Source: Pleurotus djamor (lineage: Eukaryota > Basidiomycota > Agaricomycetes > Agaricales > Pleurotaceae). From it: a stretch of 54,292 nt of DNA. The stretch is from positions 1 through 54,292 of the forward strand of contig JAPEVF010000293.1 of NCBI GenBank assembly GCA_029747585.1, read 5' to 3'. Positions 1 through 10,391 of this stretch are shown here, piece after piece; position 1 is the stretch's first letter, and every line of letters begins with the position of its first letter. The notes below the pieces were generated by a model that searched no databases, was not told the DNA's origin, and was given only the letters and a program-made list of their open reading frames with translations. A program made the position numbers and the translations under genes.

Positions 1-687
1 CGGTGACGTGGTGCGAACATCCTGAGTCCTGCATCCACCAGTCAAAGTTTCCCGTAACAGGTAATCTGTTTGGTCCATGTTGATGATCACACGGGCACTT
101 CTGAGCATAATACACACGATCTATTTCATCCGCAGCATAACTAGTACATGATGCAATATTTACATTTGCGCTGGATGTGGGGAACCCTCTCGGGAAAACA
201 GATCGCTGTTCAGAAGGTTGAGTGATTGTCATTGGGACGTATATTGGAAGGGCATACCTCTCGTTCCAATGGCCATGATCTAAATCAAGATCGATGTCCC
301 AATCCATCTCGAACGATGGGGGTGTGGCCGGCTCTTCGGATCGTTGGCGTTTACTCGTGGATGCGTCATCTGACTCGGTGTCTGCAAGCCGTTTACCGAG
401 CGAAGTCTCCGCTACTTCCTTTTCTCCTTCGTCCAAGACTTGTTCTATGAAGGAATTGTACTCCTCTTCGTCTGATGGTTGTGCCAGAGCGACAACTTGT
501 TCAAGTCGTCGAAGACGTTGTGGAGTTTTTGGCTCGGAGAGCCGTTCTGCCAAAGACATAGCAGCCTTCATAGTGTCGTACGATTTTCCACGAGGATCTT
601 GATTTCGCAAGCGCGGATCCAGAGTGGGGAGATAATGGGAAGGACGGCCATGATAGGCCTGAGCGGGTGCTTCTGCGGGAGGTTTAA
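1..687 (-). pseudogene. Ty1/copia copy A, gag-to-protease linker (frameshifted, cut by window edge)
   Basis: This stretch continues the gag-pol polyprotein of copy A after the gag frame stops at 688. It matches 5,829-6,516 of copy B at about 99%. Against copy B there is one base missing near 690 (the 'ggtttaattaaccc' context), which shifts the frame and creates the stop. Beyond it the frame is open to the window edge and reaches the aspartic protease signature W-W-M-Q-D-S-G-C-S-H-H-V at about 1-45. Integrase and reverse transcriptase of this copy lie outside the window. Seen directly: the indel and protease motif. Inferred: this copy cannot make a normal polyprotein unless the missing base is a sequencing error. 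Confidence 0.8.
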
Positions 688-1614
688 TTAACCCGGAAGA
701 CGAACCACTGGTTGAGTCGTGCCAAATTGAATCGGTGCAGGGTTGATAGGCGTGAAGTGGGCAACGGAGGCAAAAGGTGCCGGTTGGAAATCGTTATCTC
801 CATCTTCGAACTCCGCTTCGTGTGCGTGTTGGGTTTTTCCACCACGTTTTCCACGGAATTTCCTGAATTTCCGTCCCTGCTGCTGCTGTTGCTGCCCTTG
901 AGGCGCATTCTGCTGCTGCTGGGAGTTGCTCGGCTGTTGTTGCTGCTGGAATTGGGGGTTTTTCCCTTTTCCTTTGACGGCAGACAACTTATTAGCCTGA
1001 CTTTGAGGTTTGTGCTGCTGCCGCATCATCTGGCGCTGCCACTCTGCCTCTAAGTCCGAGATAATCAGTGTGGACGATAGTTTGGAAACATCCGCATCTG
1101 TATTTCTCTGAGCAACGAATTCCCATTCTTTCGGGATTCCGGCAATCAGGATCATAGCCTTGACGGCTTCCGGAAGTTCGACTTTCAGTTCTTTCATCTT
1201 GGAACACGCATGCTGGAACTTCGCAATGTTCATAGCAGGGTTCTCGGAAGATCTGAGTCGGAAGTTGATGACCGTTTTCAAGTGGGTAAATGCCGTATTA
1301 GTGTTGTTGCTTTCAAACTTGGTCTTAAGCGCAGCCCAAGTTTCTTTGGCGTTCGGCTTCAGGTATTCGCCGAGACTGGAGGACAGGGCGAGCGCAATGG
1401 TTCCGTTCGCCATCTGGTCCTTCTCAATCCACTTAAGATACATCTGTTGCTTGGCGTCAGATGCATCGGCGGCAGGTGGAGAAGGTTTCGCCCAATCGCC
1501 AGAAACAACAATCCAGCAACCCTTAACCTTGAGGTCAGCTTCAACTTTCGGAGCCCAGTCAACCCAGTTAGCACCGGTGAGCTTGGGGATGTTGTTGGTA
1601 GAGGAAGAAGACAT
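688..1614 (-). CDS. Ty1/copia retrotransposon Gag (copy A)
   Basis: A 308-aa Gag capsid protein, which would package the element RNA into virus-like particles in the cytoplasm. The ATG at 1614 starts M-S-S-S-S-T-N-N-I-P-K-L-T-G-A-N-W, and the N-terminal half has the copia gag (UBN2/DUF4219-like) look, with a W-x-x-W core and the conserved block around E-T-W-A-A-L-K-T-K-F. Residues about 205-245 are glutamine-rich and are followed by a basic K-F-R-K-F-R-G-K-R-G-G tract. No CCHC zinc knuckle is visible, which is unusual for copia Gag. The frame stops early at 688 because of a one-base deletion relative to copy B. It lies 292 nt downstream of the primer binding site, as expected for the first ORF of the element. 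Confidence 0.88.
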   Translation of the reverse strand: MSSSSTNNIPKLTGANWVDWAPKVEADLKVKGCWIVVSGDWAKPSPPAADASDAKQQMYLKWIEKDQMANGTIALALSSSLGEYLKPNAKETWAALKTKFESNNTNTAFTHLKTVINFRLRSSENPAMNIAKFQHACSKMKELKVELPEAVKAMILIAGIPKEWEFVAQRNTDADVSKLSSTLIISDLEAEWQRQMMRQQHKPQSQANKLSAVKGKGKNPQFQQQQQPSNSQQQQNAPQGQQQQQQGRKFRKFRGKRGGKTQHAHEAEFEDGDNDFQPAPFASVAHFTPINPAPIQFGTTQPVVRLPG

Positions 1615-1894
1615 TGTTTGTAAAAAGAAGTTCTGTAAAGAGACTTCGCAATGTCAGTGCCGATCCTTTAAATCATAAATGAAAAAGGAAACAATCGACA
1701 TCCGATTTGTGAATGATCCGAGATGAAATCGATCAGATCTTTCATTTGAACAGATCTCCAGTGGAGATTGTTCCGGTCGGCTATAGCACGAAGTGTGTTC
1801 AAGCACGCAACCACGGATTTGTGTTAAGTCCCTTATCACCCGTACTCACACCGTTACACTCGATGAGCAGAGGTGTTTTCCTATGGCGACATCG
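1615..1894 (-). other. Untranslated leader of copia copy A
   Basis: About 280 nt between the primer binding site and the gag ATG on the minus strand. It has no long open frame on the coding strand and fits the RNA leader, where packaging signals would lie. No specific packaging motif was recognised. Confidence 0.6.
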
Positions 1895-1906
1895 GGGCCC
1901 ATAACC
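1895..1906 (-). promoter_or_regulatory. Primer binding site of the half-tRNA-iMet type
   Basis: Immediately inside the LTR end, with no gap, the minus strand reads GGTTATGGGCCC. This is complementary to the anticodon arm of eukaryotic initiator tRNA-Met (...GGGCCCATAACC...). Priming from an internally cleaved initiator tRNA is known for Drosophila copia and several fungal copia elements, so the site supports a copia-type element. The match is read by eye against the general tRNA-iMet consensus, not against this genome's own tRNA. Confidence 0.75.
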
Positions 1907-2258
1907 TGTCAAACAGGCGCTCTACACACTCAGCAGAGTGGAGGCAGCACTGTGTAGGGGAATGATAACGACATAACCTACCTCGACGGTATACGCTGTG
2001 CTGTTGGGGCAACTGCGGGTAGCTACGCTCACTTAGATAGAATCTATTGACTCTGATGTATTGCAGTGACTACAGCAGTCCTTATATACTACAATACTTG
2101 TTTGTATCTATTTACAATAAATGTGGGGCTTGACCCACTTGTACTCCGTAGGATGAGTAAGGATATTCTATGAGATTCTTTATGATGTCATTGATCACTA
2201 AGCATACATGTGACATCAGGTGACTTCAGGAGTCACATAGGAGACTGCATGCGCAACA
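1907..2258 (-). repeat. Copia LTR (352 bp) shared by two internal domains
   Basis: On the minus strand the LTR begins TGTTGCGCATG at 2258 and ends CTGTTTGACA at 1907, giving canonical TG...CA ends. A TATA-like element (gtatataagg) lies about 160-180 nt from the 5' end. The 5' side abuts a purine-rich tract and the pol stop of copy B; the 3' side abuts the primer binding site and leader of copy A. It is therefore the 3' LTR of copy B and the 5' LTR of copy A at the same time. No second copy of this LTR was seen in the window. Confidence 0.82.
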
Positions 2259-2269
2259 CTCCCCCTCGC
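2259..2269 (-). promoter_or_regulatory. Polypurine tract of copia copy B
   Basis: The minus strand reads GCGAGGGGGAG directly before the LTR, overlapping the pol stop codon. Purine tracts at this place prime plus-strand DNA synthesis in LTR retrotransposons. The position right next to the TG start of the LTR fixes the LTR boundary. Confidence 0.75.
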
Positions 2270-5014
2270 TAAGATATGCGTTTAGCTCTCTTGGCGGCAT
2301 TCGAATCGTCGTAAATGACGAGTCCGAGCATGTCTCTGAACTTTTCAAATTTGACAAAGCCTAAGTTCTTGGTGAACATATCGGCAGGGTTTTCAGACCC
2401 TTCGACAAAGAAGATCTCAATTTCTTTCTTCTCAACGCAATCACGAATGTAGTGGTAGCGAATGTCGATGTGTTTTGTCTTTCGTTCAGACACGGGATTG
2501 GAAGCGATAAAGATAGAGCCTTGGTTATCACCGAAAATAGGAATCGGTCCAAGTTTAAAGCCCATTTCTCCGAAGAGATTCTTGATCCACATGATCTGAC
2601 GTGATGTGTCACTCAGGGCCATATATTCGGCTTCTGTGGATGAATGGGCGGAAGTGCTCTGCTTCCGAGATTGCCAGCATGTTATCCCACTGGCTAGGGA
2701 TACAAAGAATCCAGTAGTTGATTTTGGTGAAGACCAATCGGAATCTGTGTAGGCAAATAAACCCTCCCCCTTTCCACCATCGTAGACGATTGAATAATTT
2801 GGTGTACTAGAAAGGTAGCGAAGAATGTGCATCGCCTTTTCCAAGTGTTCCTTGGATGGGTTTGCCGAATGCTGTGCCATTTTAATGACAGCGTAAGCGA
2901 TGTCAGGACGTGTGCCTAACATGATGTACAGCAATGATCCGATAACTTGCTGGAACTTTGATCGAAGCTCAGGTGTCGATTGACGATCATATGGTTCAGG
3001 TTTGTAACCCATGGGCAGCGGAGTTTTGGCATGTCTGCAGTTGGTGAGATTAAATCTCTTAATAACCTTCTGGAGATAAGCTTCTTGATCAATTAAGATC
3101 TTTTTGCCGTTCTTGTGAATTTTAATTCCAAGAAACTCCTTGGCTTCTCCCAAGTCACGACATTCCCATCGCTTCATAAATTCGCGCTTCAATTTCAGGG
3201 TAAGCTCGCGATTTGAACCTGCAAACAATGCATCGTCAACATAGACTAAGGCAATTACATAGTTGCCATCTGGGTGAATGAAGATCCAGCAACCAGAGTC
3301 TGAAAATGCACGTTTGAAACCAAGTTCCTCCATCGACTTGGTAAGTTCTCGCCACCATGCGAGAGATGCCTGTTTTAAGCCATATATGGCACGCCATAGG
3401 CGGAGAACAAAGTCCTCTTTTCCAGGAATTCGGAACCCTTCCGGCTGTTCCATATAGATTTCCTCGTCAAGTTTGCCGTATAAAAAGGCCGTTTTGACAT
3501 CAAGGGCTTCCAGATGTAAACCGTTTAAGGCAGCTAATGCCAATATCATCCGAACGGTTTCATAACGTACAACTGGAGAAAATAATTGATCAAAATCAAT
3601 TCCCTCTACTTGAGAAAAACCTTTGGCAACTAGTCGGGCTCTTTTTCTGCCATCCGGCTTTACGTCATATACCCACCGACATTTGATGGCTTTCTTGCCA
3701 GCAGGTAACTTTTCAAGGCTATAGACTTTTCGTTGACGGAGGGCATCCAACTCCTCTTTCATAGCGTCAAACCAAAGTTTACGTTCTGAAGGCGGTAACT
3801 TCAGAATATCACGATATGTCCACTCGCAAATATTGTCAATCGCGTTCGAGCTATGGACTGCTTTAGAAAGCAGGAAATTTATAAGCTCTACTCCCCCTTC
3901 CCGAATCATGCGATCTACCTCCATTTCATCATTATCAAGCTGGGTTTCTGGTTCTAAGTCTGCATTTGGAGTGCTACCAGATTCCTGGTTGTCCGTTGGT
4001 TCGGGAATGTCCCTCGGACGCGGTTTTACTCGGTTGCGAAGCCGGGAGCTACCCGGTTCTTTATCACCGATTTGTTCCCGCCAGTATCTACTCCGCGCAG
4101 TATCTTTCACAATGTCAAGGGGAGACCGTTTTTCCCCAAAGACATTACCAGGTTTTCCAGGTATTTTCCTCGTTCTGCCACTGCGACGTAAATTCTCAAG
4201 CAGTTCTCGCCTTTCCTGTTGATCTTGTCTGCGTGGTGCAAACGGATTTGGCTCAGGAGCGGGAGATTCCCTTGGCGATCGAGGCGGAGAAGGAGGATCG
4301 TCATCCTCAACTTCATCCCTTTCACTAGGAGGTGGAGATCCAGGAGGTGATGGTTGATCATCTTGATCATTATTACCATCTGGAGGTGGTGCGTCATCAT
4401 TGGCACCGTCTCCCCCATGTGGAACATCATCGTTGCCTTGATCTGATGAATTATCATCATTGTTATCATCATCAGGCCATTTTGGTTCATCACCGACTAA
4501 TGTATCAGGAGGATTAACCTTCCCTTGGCAGCCTGGGAACATGGTTTCGTCAAATAAAGCTTTAGATCCGATAAAGATCCGATTGCTATGACGTCGCATG
4601 AATTTGTATCCCTTCGTTCCGGTTTGAAAACCAATAAAGGTCATCAATTCTGATTTCGGAGATAATTTATTTTGTCTCACATCAGGTGGAAGGTACACAT
4701 ATGCGCCACATCCGAAGACTCGAAGATTCTGAACATCAGGGGCTTGCTTTTCAAGTGCTTCAAACGGAGTTATCCATTTTAGGCGTTTGATCGGGGTGCG
4801 ATTATAGATGTGGAGTGCATACTCCACCGCAAATTCCCAGTAAGAGTTGGGTAAGCAAGCTTGCAAGCGGATTGCTTGTGCTTTATCCATTAAAGTCCGA
4901 TTGAAACGTTCAGCCCTGCCATTCTGTTGTGGCGTATGTGGAACTGAAGTTTGAACGAGAATTCCGAGCGAACTAAGAGCATTATCGAATTCTTTATTTT
5001 TATACTCCCCCCCC
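2269..5014 (-). pseudogene. Ty1/copia Pol, copy B: integrase C-part, reverse transcriptase, RNase H
   Basis: The 3' two thirds of the polyprotein of copy B. In order it shows the end of the integrase core (P-H-T-P-Q-Q-N-G-R-A-E-R-F-N-R, which carries the catalytic Glu), a low-complexity acidic and proline-rich spacer, the copia reverse transcriptase (RVT_2 type; start near Y-S-L-E-K-L-P, K-A-R-L-V-A-K-G, active-site Y-V-D-D at about 3,232-3,243), and RNase H (D-S-D-W motif, S-T-E-A-E-Y, A-D-M-F-T-K). Domain order integrase then RT is diagnostic of Ty1/copia rather than Ty3. The frame is open from 5,014 to the stop at 2,269. It joins the upstream part in the same frame except for an in-frame TGA beside an N and a G homopolymer near 5,011-5,023, probably a consensus error. 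Confidence 0.9.
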
Positions 5015-5019
5015 CTGCA

Positions 5020-6853
5020 TCANGATTGCCATGTTTTGATTGTTACGCCATATTGAGTTTTAATCATAGTGAAGAACTCCTTAGCTTTTTTAATAGCTTC
5101 GGATTTATGGCGGAGCAGTCCGATCCAGGCAAATGATGTCGCATCGTCAAAGAATGAGATGTAATATTTGTATTTGTGATACGACAGGACGGGGAACTCC
5201 TTTAGATCAGAATGAATCTTCTCAAAGGGTTTAGTCGCTCGAGAATCAGACTTTGGAAAAGAATCTGATGTCATTTGACCTTCGGCACATCCTTTGCACG
5301 GTTTTTGTTTTTCAGGAATTTCGACTTGTGGAAAGTCTTTGGTATGTTTCCTAAATTGTCTAAACACGTCTTTGGAAGGATGTCCTAAGCGTCTGTGCCA
5401 AGTGTCATAAGTGACACGATACAAGAAGCGTGTCGACTCAGCTTGTGCCGAATCAATCGCTCTACCACGTGTCCAGTAGATATTATCTTGTGGTCCACGG
5501 TGGTATCCGGCCATGAGGACGGGATCTTTAGAGTGTCCTTTTCGGAACTCAAATGTATTAGCATCGGCCCAAAGGTGAACACCATGCTGTCTAAGCATTT
5601 CTCCGGTAGAAATCATGCGGCCTTCGCCGGCTTCAGGGAGATAATAAACTGGAGATAGACGGATAGTCTGCTCCAAACGTTTCAAGCGACCCTTTTCAGT
5701 GGTAAATCGCTCGAATCGTAAGACAATCGTCCCTACGCCTTTGATGTAAGACCATCCACTGGCTGTTCGTACTTTGATCCAATCATTCTCTTGGAATTCG
5801 GTCAACTCAGCAAAATCGGATATTTGTCCGGTGACGTGGTGCGAACATCCTGAGTCCTGCATCCACCAGTCAAAGTTTCCCGTAACAGGTAATCTGTTTG
5901 GTCCATGTTGATGATCACACGGGCACTTCTGAGCATAATACACACGATCTATTTCATCCGCAGCATAACTAGTACATGATGCAATATTTACATTTGCGCT
6001 GGATGTGGGGAACCCTCTCGGGAAAACAGATCGCTGTTCAGAAGGTTGAGTGATTGTCATTGGGACGTATATTGGAAGGGCATACCTCTCGTTCCAATGG
6101 CCATGATCTAAATCAAGATCGATGTCCCAATCCATCTCGAACGATGGGGGTGTGGCCGGCTCTTCGGATCGTTGGCGTTTACTCGTGGATGCGTCATCTG
6201 ACTCGGTGTCTGCAAGCCGTTTACCGAGCGAAGTTTCCGCTACTTCCTTTTCTCCTTCGTCCAAGACTTGTTCTATGAAGGAATTGTACTCCTCTTCGTC
6301 TGATGGTTGTGCCAGAGCGACAACTTGTTCAAGTCGTCGAAGACGTTGTGGAGTTTTCGGCTCGGAGAGCCGTTCTGCCAAAGACATGGCAGCCTTCATA
6401 GTGTCGTACGATTTTCCACAAGGATCTTGGTTTCGCAAGCGCGGATCCAGAGTGGGGAGATAATGGGAAGGACGGCCATGATAGGCCTGAGTGGGTGCTT
6501 CTGCGGGAGGTTTAATGAAACCCGAAAGACGAACCACTGGTTGAGTCGTGCCAAATTGAATCGGTGCAGGGTTGATAGGCGTGAAGTGGGCAACGGAGGC
6601 AAAAGGTGCCGGTTGGAAATCGTTATCTCCATCTTCGAACTCCGCTTCGTGTGCGTGTTGGGTTTTTCCACCACGTTTTCCACGGAATTTCCTGAATTTC
6701 CGTCCCTGCTGCTGCTGTTGCTGCCCCTGAGGCGCATTCTGCTGCTGCTGGGAGTTGCTCGGCTGTTGTTGCTGCTGGAATTGGGGGTTTTTCCCTTTTC
6801 CTTTGACGGCAGACAACTTGTTAGCCTGACTTTGAGGTTTGTGTTGCTGCCGC
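5020..6853 (-). pseudogene. Ty1/copia Gag C-part, protease and integrase N-part, copy B (5'-truncated)
   Basis: It starts abruptly at 6,853, in the middle of gag, where identity with copy A (through base 1,024) ends; roughly the first 195 Gag residues are missing. What remains encodes the glutamine-rich and basic Gag tail, a spacer, the protease (D-S-G-C near 5,845), a GAG-pre-integrase zinc-binding segment (T-W-H-R-R-L-G-H-P-S followed by C-K-G-C), and the integrase core with H-S-D-L-K and F-F-D-D-A-T carrying the two catalytic Asp. Here the reading frame is intact where copy A has a deletion. Without its Gag start and 5' LTR the copy cannot be autonomous. The 3' end abuts the ambiguous base at 5,023. 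Confidence 0.88.
5829..6853 (-). repeat. Direct repeat of 1-1,024 (second copia internal region)
   Basis: Bases 1-1,024 recur at 5,829-6,853 with about ten substitutions and one 1-bp indel. Examples are tctccgc/tttccgc near 405/6,233, gacatag/gacatgg near 555/6,383 and the indel near 690/6,519. The differences show two real, slightly diverged copies rather than a duplicated assembly contig. Confidence 0.9.
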
Positions 6854-8110
6854 TGTCATACCCCAAAATTGAATCTTGGGATATGAACATGAATTTGTAT
6901 ATTTTCTATTTCTTTTATGCATTCCTCTACCTCTGTCACCCCACCCATTTTCCTAGTACCATACTTCAGGACTCTACCTAATCAGCCGTACCACTTTTCT
7001 CTTAGCTAGTAAAGTCTATTCTGTCTTGATCCACTTAGTCTATAGTCTCATTTAATTATTTACTGTTCCTGCCTACTTGAATTTTCTCTACTCTTTCTTT
7101 TCATCTTCTCCATTCACAAAGTAGTTGCACCAAGTTACAATCTCCTATTCTACTCCTCCTATATCCTGGGAAGACCCGGCCACTTGGTTTTCTCATGAAA
7201 CACGCACCAGAAGACAAGGCAGCGCAACATGAAACACAAGAGTCAAGGAATGCAGTGCTTAGAGCCAGACTCAAATGCCCGGACTTGTTACTGACAAGTT
7301 ATGACTCTAGCACTCAAGGCCAGACTCTCTGTAGCTGAAACACTAGTCTACAGGCTGGACTAGTACACTGAGGCAGTGAACTTCTGGGCTACTCTACTCC
7401 AGGCTGGAATAGAGCCAGAATGTTCTGAGGAGGACTATAGACATAGCCTAGTTGTAAACACTACTTGTGATTGGCTGGTTTCTGTCAAACAGAACCACGT
7501 AGATACAAACACCTGTATCCTATATAAGCTGGAGGTTTCAGTCTCCATAATACAAGCCTNNCCCCCCCTTGAAAAAGTCTCCCTCCCCTTGGAAAGTCTC
7601 CCTTGGAAATCCCAAGTTTACACACAGTTATTTTAGCAAGGAACAGTTCAAGAGTAACTGTAGTCCTTGGAATACTGTTGGAGCTTCCTCAGTAACCGTT
7701 ACTGAGTAATTCTGAAGTCGTGCCACAGTCTATTCTCGCAAGGAGCAGTTCAAGAGTAACTGTAAGCCTTGGAATACTGTTGGACCTTCGTCTGTTTGTT
7801 TTCAAGTCCAATTCAAGTCTCTGTCTGTTATACCTCGGACGGGTAACAGATATACGTACGTATCTCAGTCTGACCTATACAGCTAGGTCTATTCTTTCTC
7901 CACTGTTCATCAAGCAAGTGTGCCTCAAGGCCATTTCACCTCAAGCTACCTCAAGTCAAGAACAGGAAAGCTACTCATACAAGGTACGTTTTCACTAAGT
8001 ATCTTGTCTACTAACCTATTCTCTGTTGTCAACTACATTGAAGACTACATTTCCTCAAAGTCAAGTCAAGAGGAACACTCACACCACCACCACCACCACC
8101 ACCTTGATTG
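6854..8110 (+). mobile_element. LTR-like sequence from another retroelement (solo or truncated)
   Basis: At the breakpoint of copia copy B a new sequence begins TGTCATACCCCAAAATTG, a typical 5' LTR start. About 670-680 nt in, 'cctatataagctgg' (about 7,520-7,535) looks like a TATA box, followed by CT-rich sequence, as in the U3/R part of an LTR. Two Ns and a C run interrupt at 7,560-7,568. There is an internal direct repeat at 7,636-7,784 and a (CAC)n tract at about 8,081-8,102. No gag or pol frame follows, and I could not fix the 3' boundary: the interrupted copia gag does not resume downstream and no target-site duplication was found. It could be a solo LTR joined by deletion, or a truncated insertion. 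Confidence 0.45.
7636..7784 (+). repeat. Direct repeat, two units 102 bp apart
   Basis: A block of about 47 bp beginning gcaaggaacagttcaagag at 7,636 recurs at 7,738 with only a few changes (gcaaggagcagttcaagag), ending in ...ggaatactgttgga both times. The 15 or so bases before each block are also related. It lies inside the putative LTR and may be a duplicated U3/R regulatory module. Confidence 0.8.
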
Positions 8111-9284
8111 CAAAACACGATATATATTCTCTACAAGAGAAGGGAGTAGTTTGTTGAGCCACTTATCAACGAACAACCAGGCATATATCGATCTACGGAA
8201 AGATCCATTGACCCTGGGCTTTCTGGTTAAACACCGGATTGCGTGATAACGCGTTCGCCGCTTACGCTGCAAAAGGGGTTTGATCGGCGGATGGGTGTGT
8301 CGGGGTTCGAGGCTAGGTGGGAGAAGGAGAGGGGGTATTTGAGGGTTGATGCGCTTGGGGAGTGGACGAAGTGGGTTGGGGTGAGGGAGAAGGAGGCGCA
8401 CGGATGTGTAGATGGGTGTGATGGGTCTGGAAGGGGTGTGGCCAGACTTTGGTTGGATATCGAGTCGGGGTGCTCGTCTTGATGACGAACGTCGTTCTTT
8501 GACTTCTTTCTTGGGTTGGTGCCGTCGTTCGCGACGTTCAGCTGGCTTTCTTTTCTTTAGGTACTCTCTGATGGACTTTTGCATGACCTGTACGCTATCC
8601 TCGTGTTTATTCTCTCTCTGCCTCTTTCGATGCTTGTACTTCACACATTTTTCTTCCGACATCCTAGACACTTGATTTGTATCCCTACCTTCTCTCACTC
8701 CCTGGCTTTCGCGCTACGGACTCTGTCCCCCGATTCGCACCTTACGCTTACGTGTTGCGTTATTCTAATTTCTATGGACGACGCTCTGACTCATTCTTTG
8801 CCACGGATATCTCTCACATACATAGTCCGGGTTCTTTTCTTGGTCTAGTTGTCTTCATACGCTACAGCTCTTAACTCAACTCAGTTTGANTTTTTTGTAG
8901 GGGGGCTTGTTTCTCTTGGCATGAACACATTTATTGACCGTGAGAATCTATATTCCCACCCTCACAATACCACTCAGCCAACTGGTCCGTCGCGTGCTTT
9001 ACGCGTGTTGTGGCACCTTCTTTCTTTCAACCAAGTTCAAACGCGTCAACGCGTCAACTACGACCGCTTGATCGGGGGCATATCAAACTTGGTACTAAGG
9101 CTACTCTACCGCAGTGCTTTAGCCAGCATCAACTCTGCCGCCCCTTCGTATAAACCACCTTGAGTCCAGTGCCACAGTCTCTTGCCTGATCCTCCCTTTC
9201 AGGCCTCTTCGGGTGCGTATTTTGGGGCGTGACTGTGAAAATGACGACGCTGACACTATAGCTCAGATATAGCGTCCTGTTATC
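8111..9284. other. Intergenic stretch with a possible gene relic
   Basis: From 8,243 to 8,482 the plus strand is G-rich and carries an 80-codon open frame (containing G-F-D-R-R-M-G-V-S-G-F-E-A-R-W) that looks like the 3' end of a protein gene, but no start or upstream exon could be joined to it. The rest, to 9,284, is T-rich sequence with one N at 8,890 and no convincing frame. Three ACGCGT hexamers (9,001, 9,041, 9,049) lie 230-290 nt upstream of the first F-box gene. Confidence 0.4.
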
Positions 9285-10391
9285 ATGACTTTCCCTCCCG
9301 AGATATGGCTGCAAATCATTTGGCACCTCGCAAACAATTCGCATCGTGCGAGCCTCCACCCGCTCCTATTGGTCTCCCGTAGCATGTATGAGCTTGCGTT
9401 ACCACTCATGTACAAGACTATAAGCAAGCCGCCTCGGACACATTCAAGCAAAGCTTCTTCGACATGGATCGAATTACTTGCGGCCCAAGTAAACAACCGC
9501 CTCGATTACACCGAGGAATTGACGCTCAACTTTGGCGGCAACCCTTCCAACCACGGGGTTCGCGACCGTGCCGCTTCAAAAATTGTTGCTGCCATGCCGA
9601 ACCTGAAGAAGCTTAGGATTCACGTCTGGTTCCCTGCTGCTACCCTCAAGTCAATCCACCCCACCGCCAAGTTAACCCACCTCAGTTGTTCAGTCCCTTT
9701 GGGTTCAAAGATACTCCTCGACCTCGTCATCTCTCAACCAACCCTCGAACTATTGGCGCTAGCATCTGGATCGGACATAGCCTCGGATTTGCCTCCACAC
9801 GCTCTTCCGCGTCTTCATACTTTCATCAGCGACTCGGAGTTATGGGAGCCCTTCGTGAAAGGGAGAGCTGTTGAACATCTCTCTGGTTATCTGCCTCGCA
9901 GATATACCTTTCAAGATCCGCAGGAAATGCTGCGGAATATCCGTACCCTCTCTGTTGAATGTGGCGACCAAAGGAGCTTCCAAAATATCGCGCCGTTCCT
10001 CAAGTCTATCGAATGCTTGACAATAAAGGTACCAAACACGTCGATAGATGTATGGTTTTCCCCTCATTTCTGTGTTTCTCTTCAACTGATCCTTTTTTAA
10101 CCGGTGTAGGGAACTATCAGTCTCAGAAACGTGTTTCTCATCCCTTCGCTTCTCATCCCTTCAGAGAACCTCCGCTACTTCTCCATTGGAGAACAAGATG
10201 TATCGGACCCAACTGCCTATGCAACGGCCATGTTTAGCAAGTTTCCGAGCCTCAGAACAGTCGATCACATCTGGGATATGTATACGGCTCAAGCCAGTCG
10301 TTTTATCAGAGATGTTCCTTCCCCCACGATGATCTGTTTTCCTCGATTACAACCATGGGAGCCTTGGTGGGCCGTCTACCCTAAGTCATGA
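9285..10391 (+). CDS. F-box protein, cluster member 1
   Basis: Two exons, 9,285-10,049 and 10,110-10,391, with a 60-nt intron (GTATGG...GTGTAG) that falls between codons 255 and 256; the product is 348 aa. The N-terminus (M-T-F-P-P-E-I-W-L-Q-I-I to about residue 45) is a fungal F-box: proline, I-W, then L-L-V-S-R and L-M-Y. Such boxes bind Skp1 and make the protein the substrate adaptor of an SCF ubiquitin ligase. The middle is leucine-rich with repeats of P-N-L-K-K-L and L-T-H-L-S, which suggests degenerate leucine-rich repeats. The C-terminus ends F-P-R-L-Q-P-W-E-P-W-W-A, a motif shared by all members of this cluster. The intron is supported because both flanking frames are homologous to the other members. 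The substrate is unknown. Confidence 0.85.

Noticed and set aside
8081..8102. CAC repeat as a CRISPR or regulatory array
   Set aside because: A simple trinucleotide microsatellite with no spacers.
8066..8698. 210-codon minus-strand frame
   Set aside because: It contains a Trp run from a CAC repeat and is biased by G-rich DNA; no start context, domain or homology.
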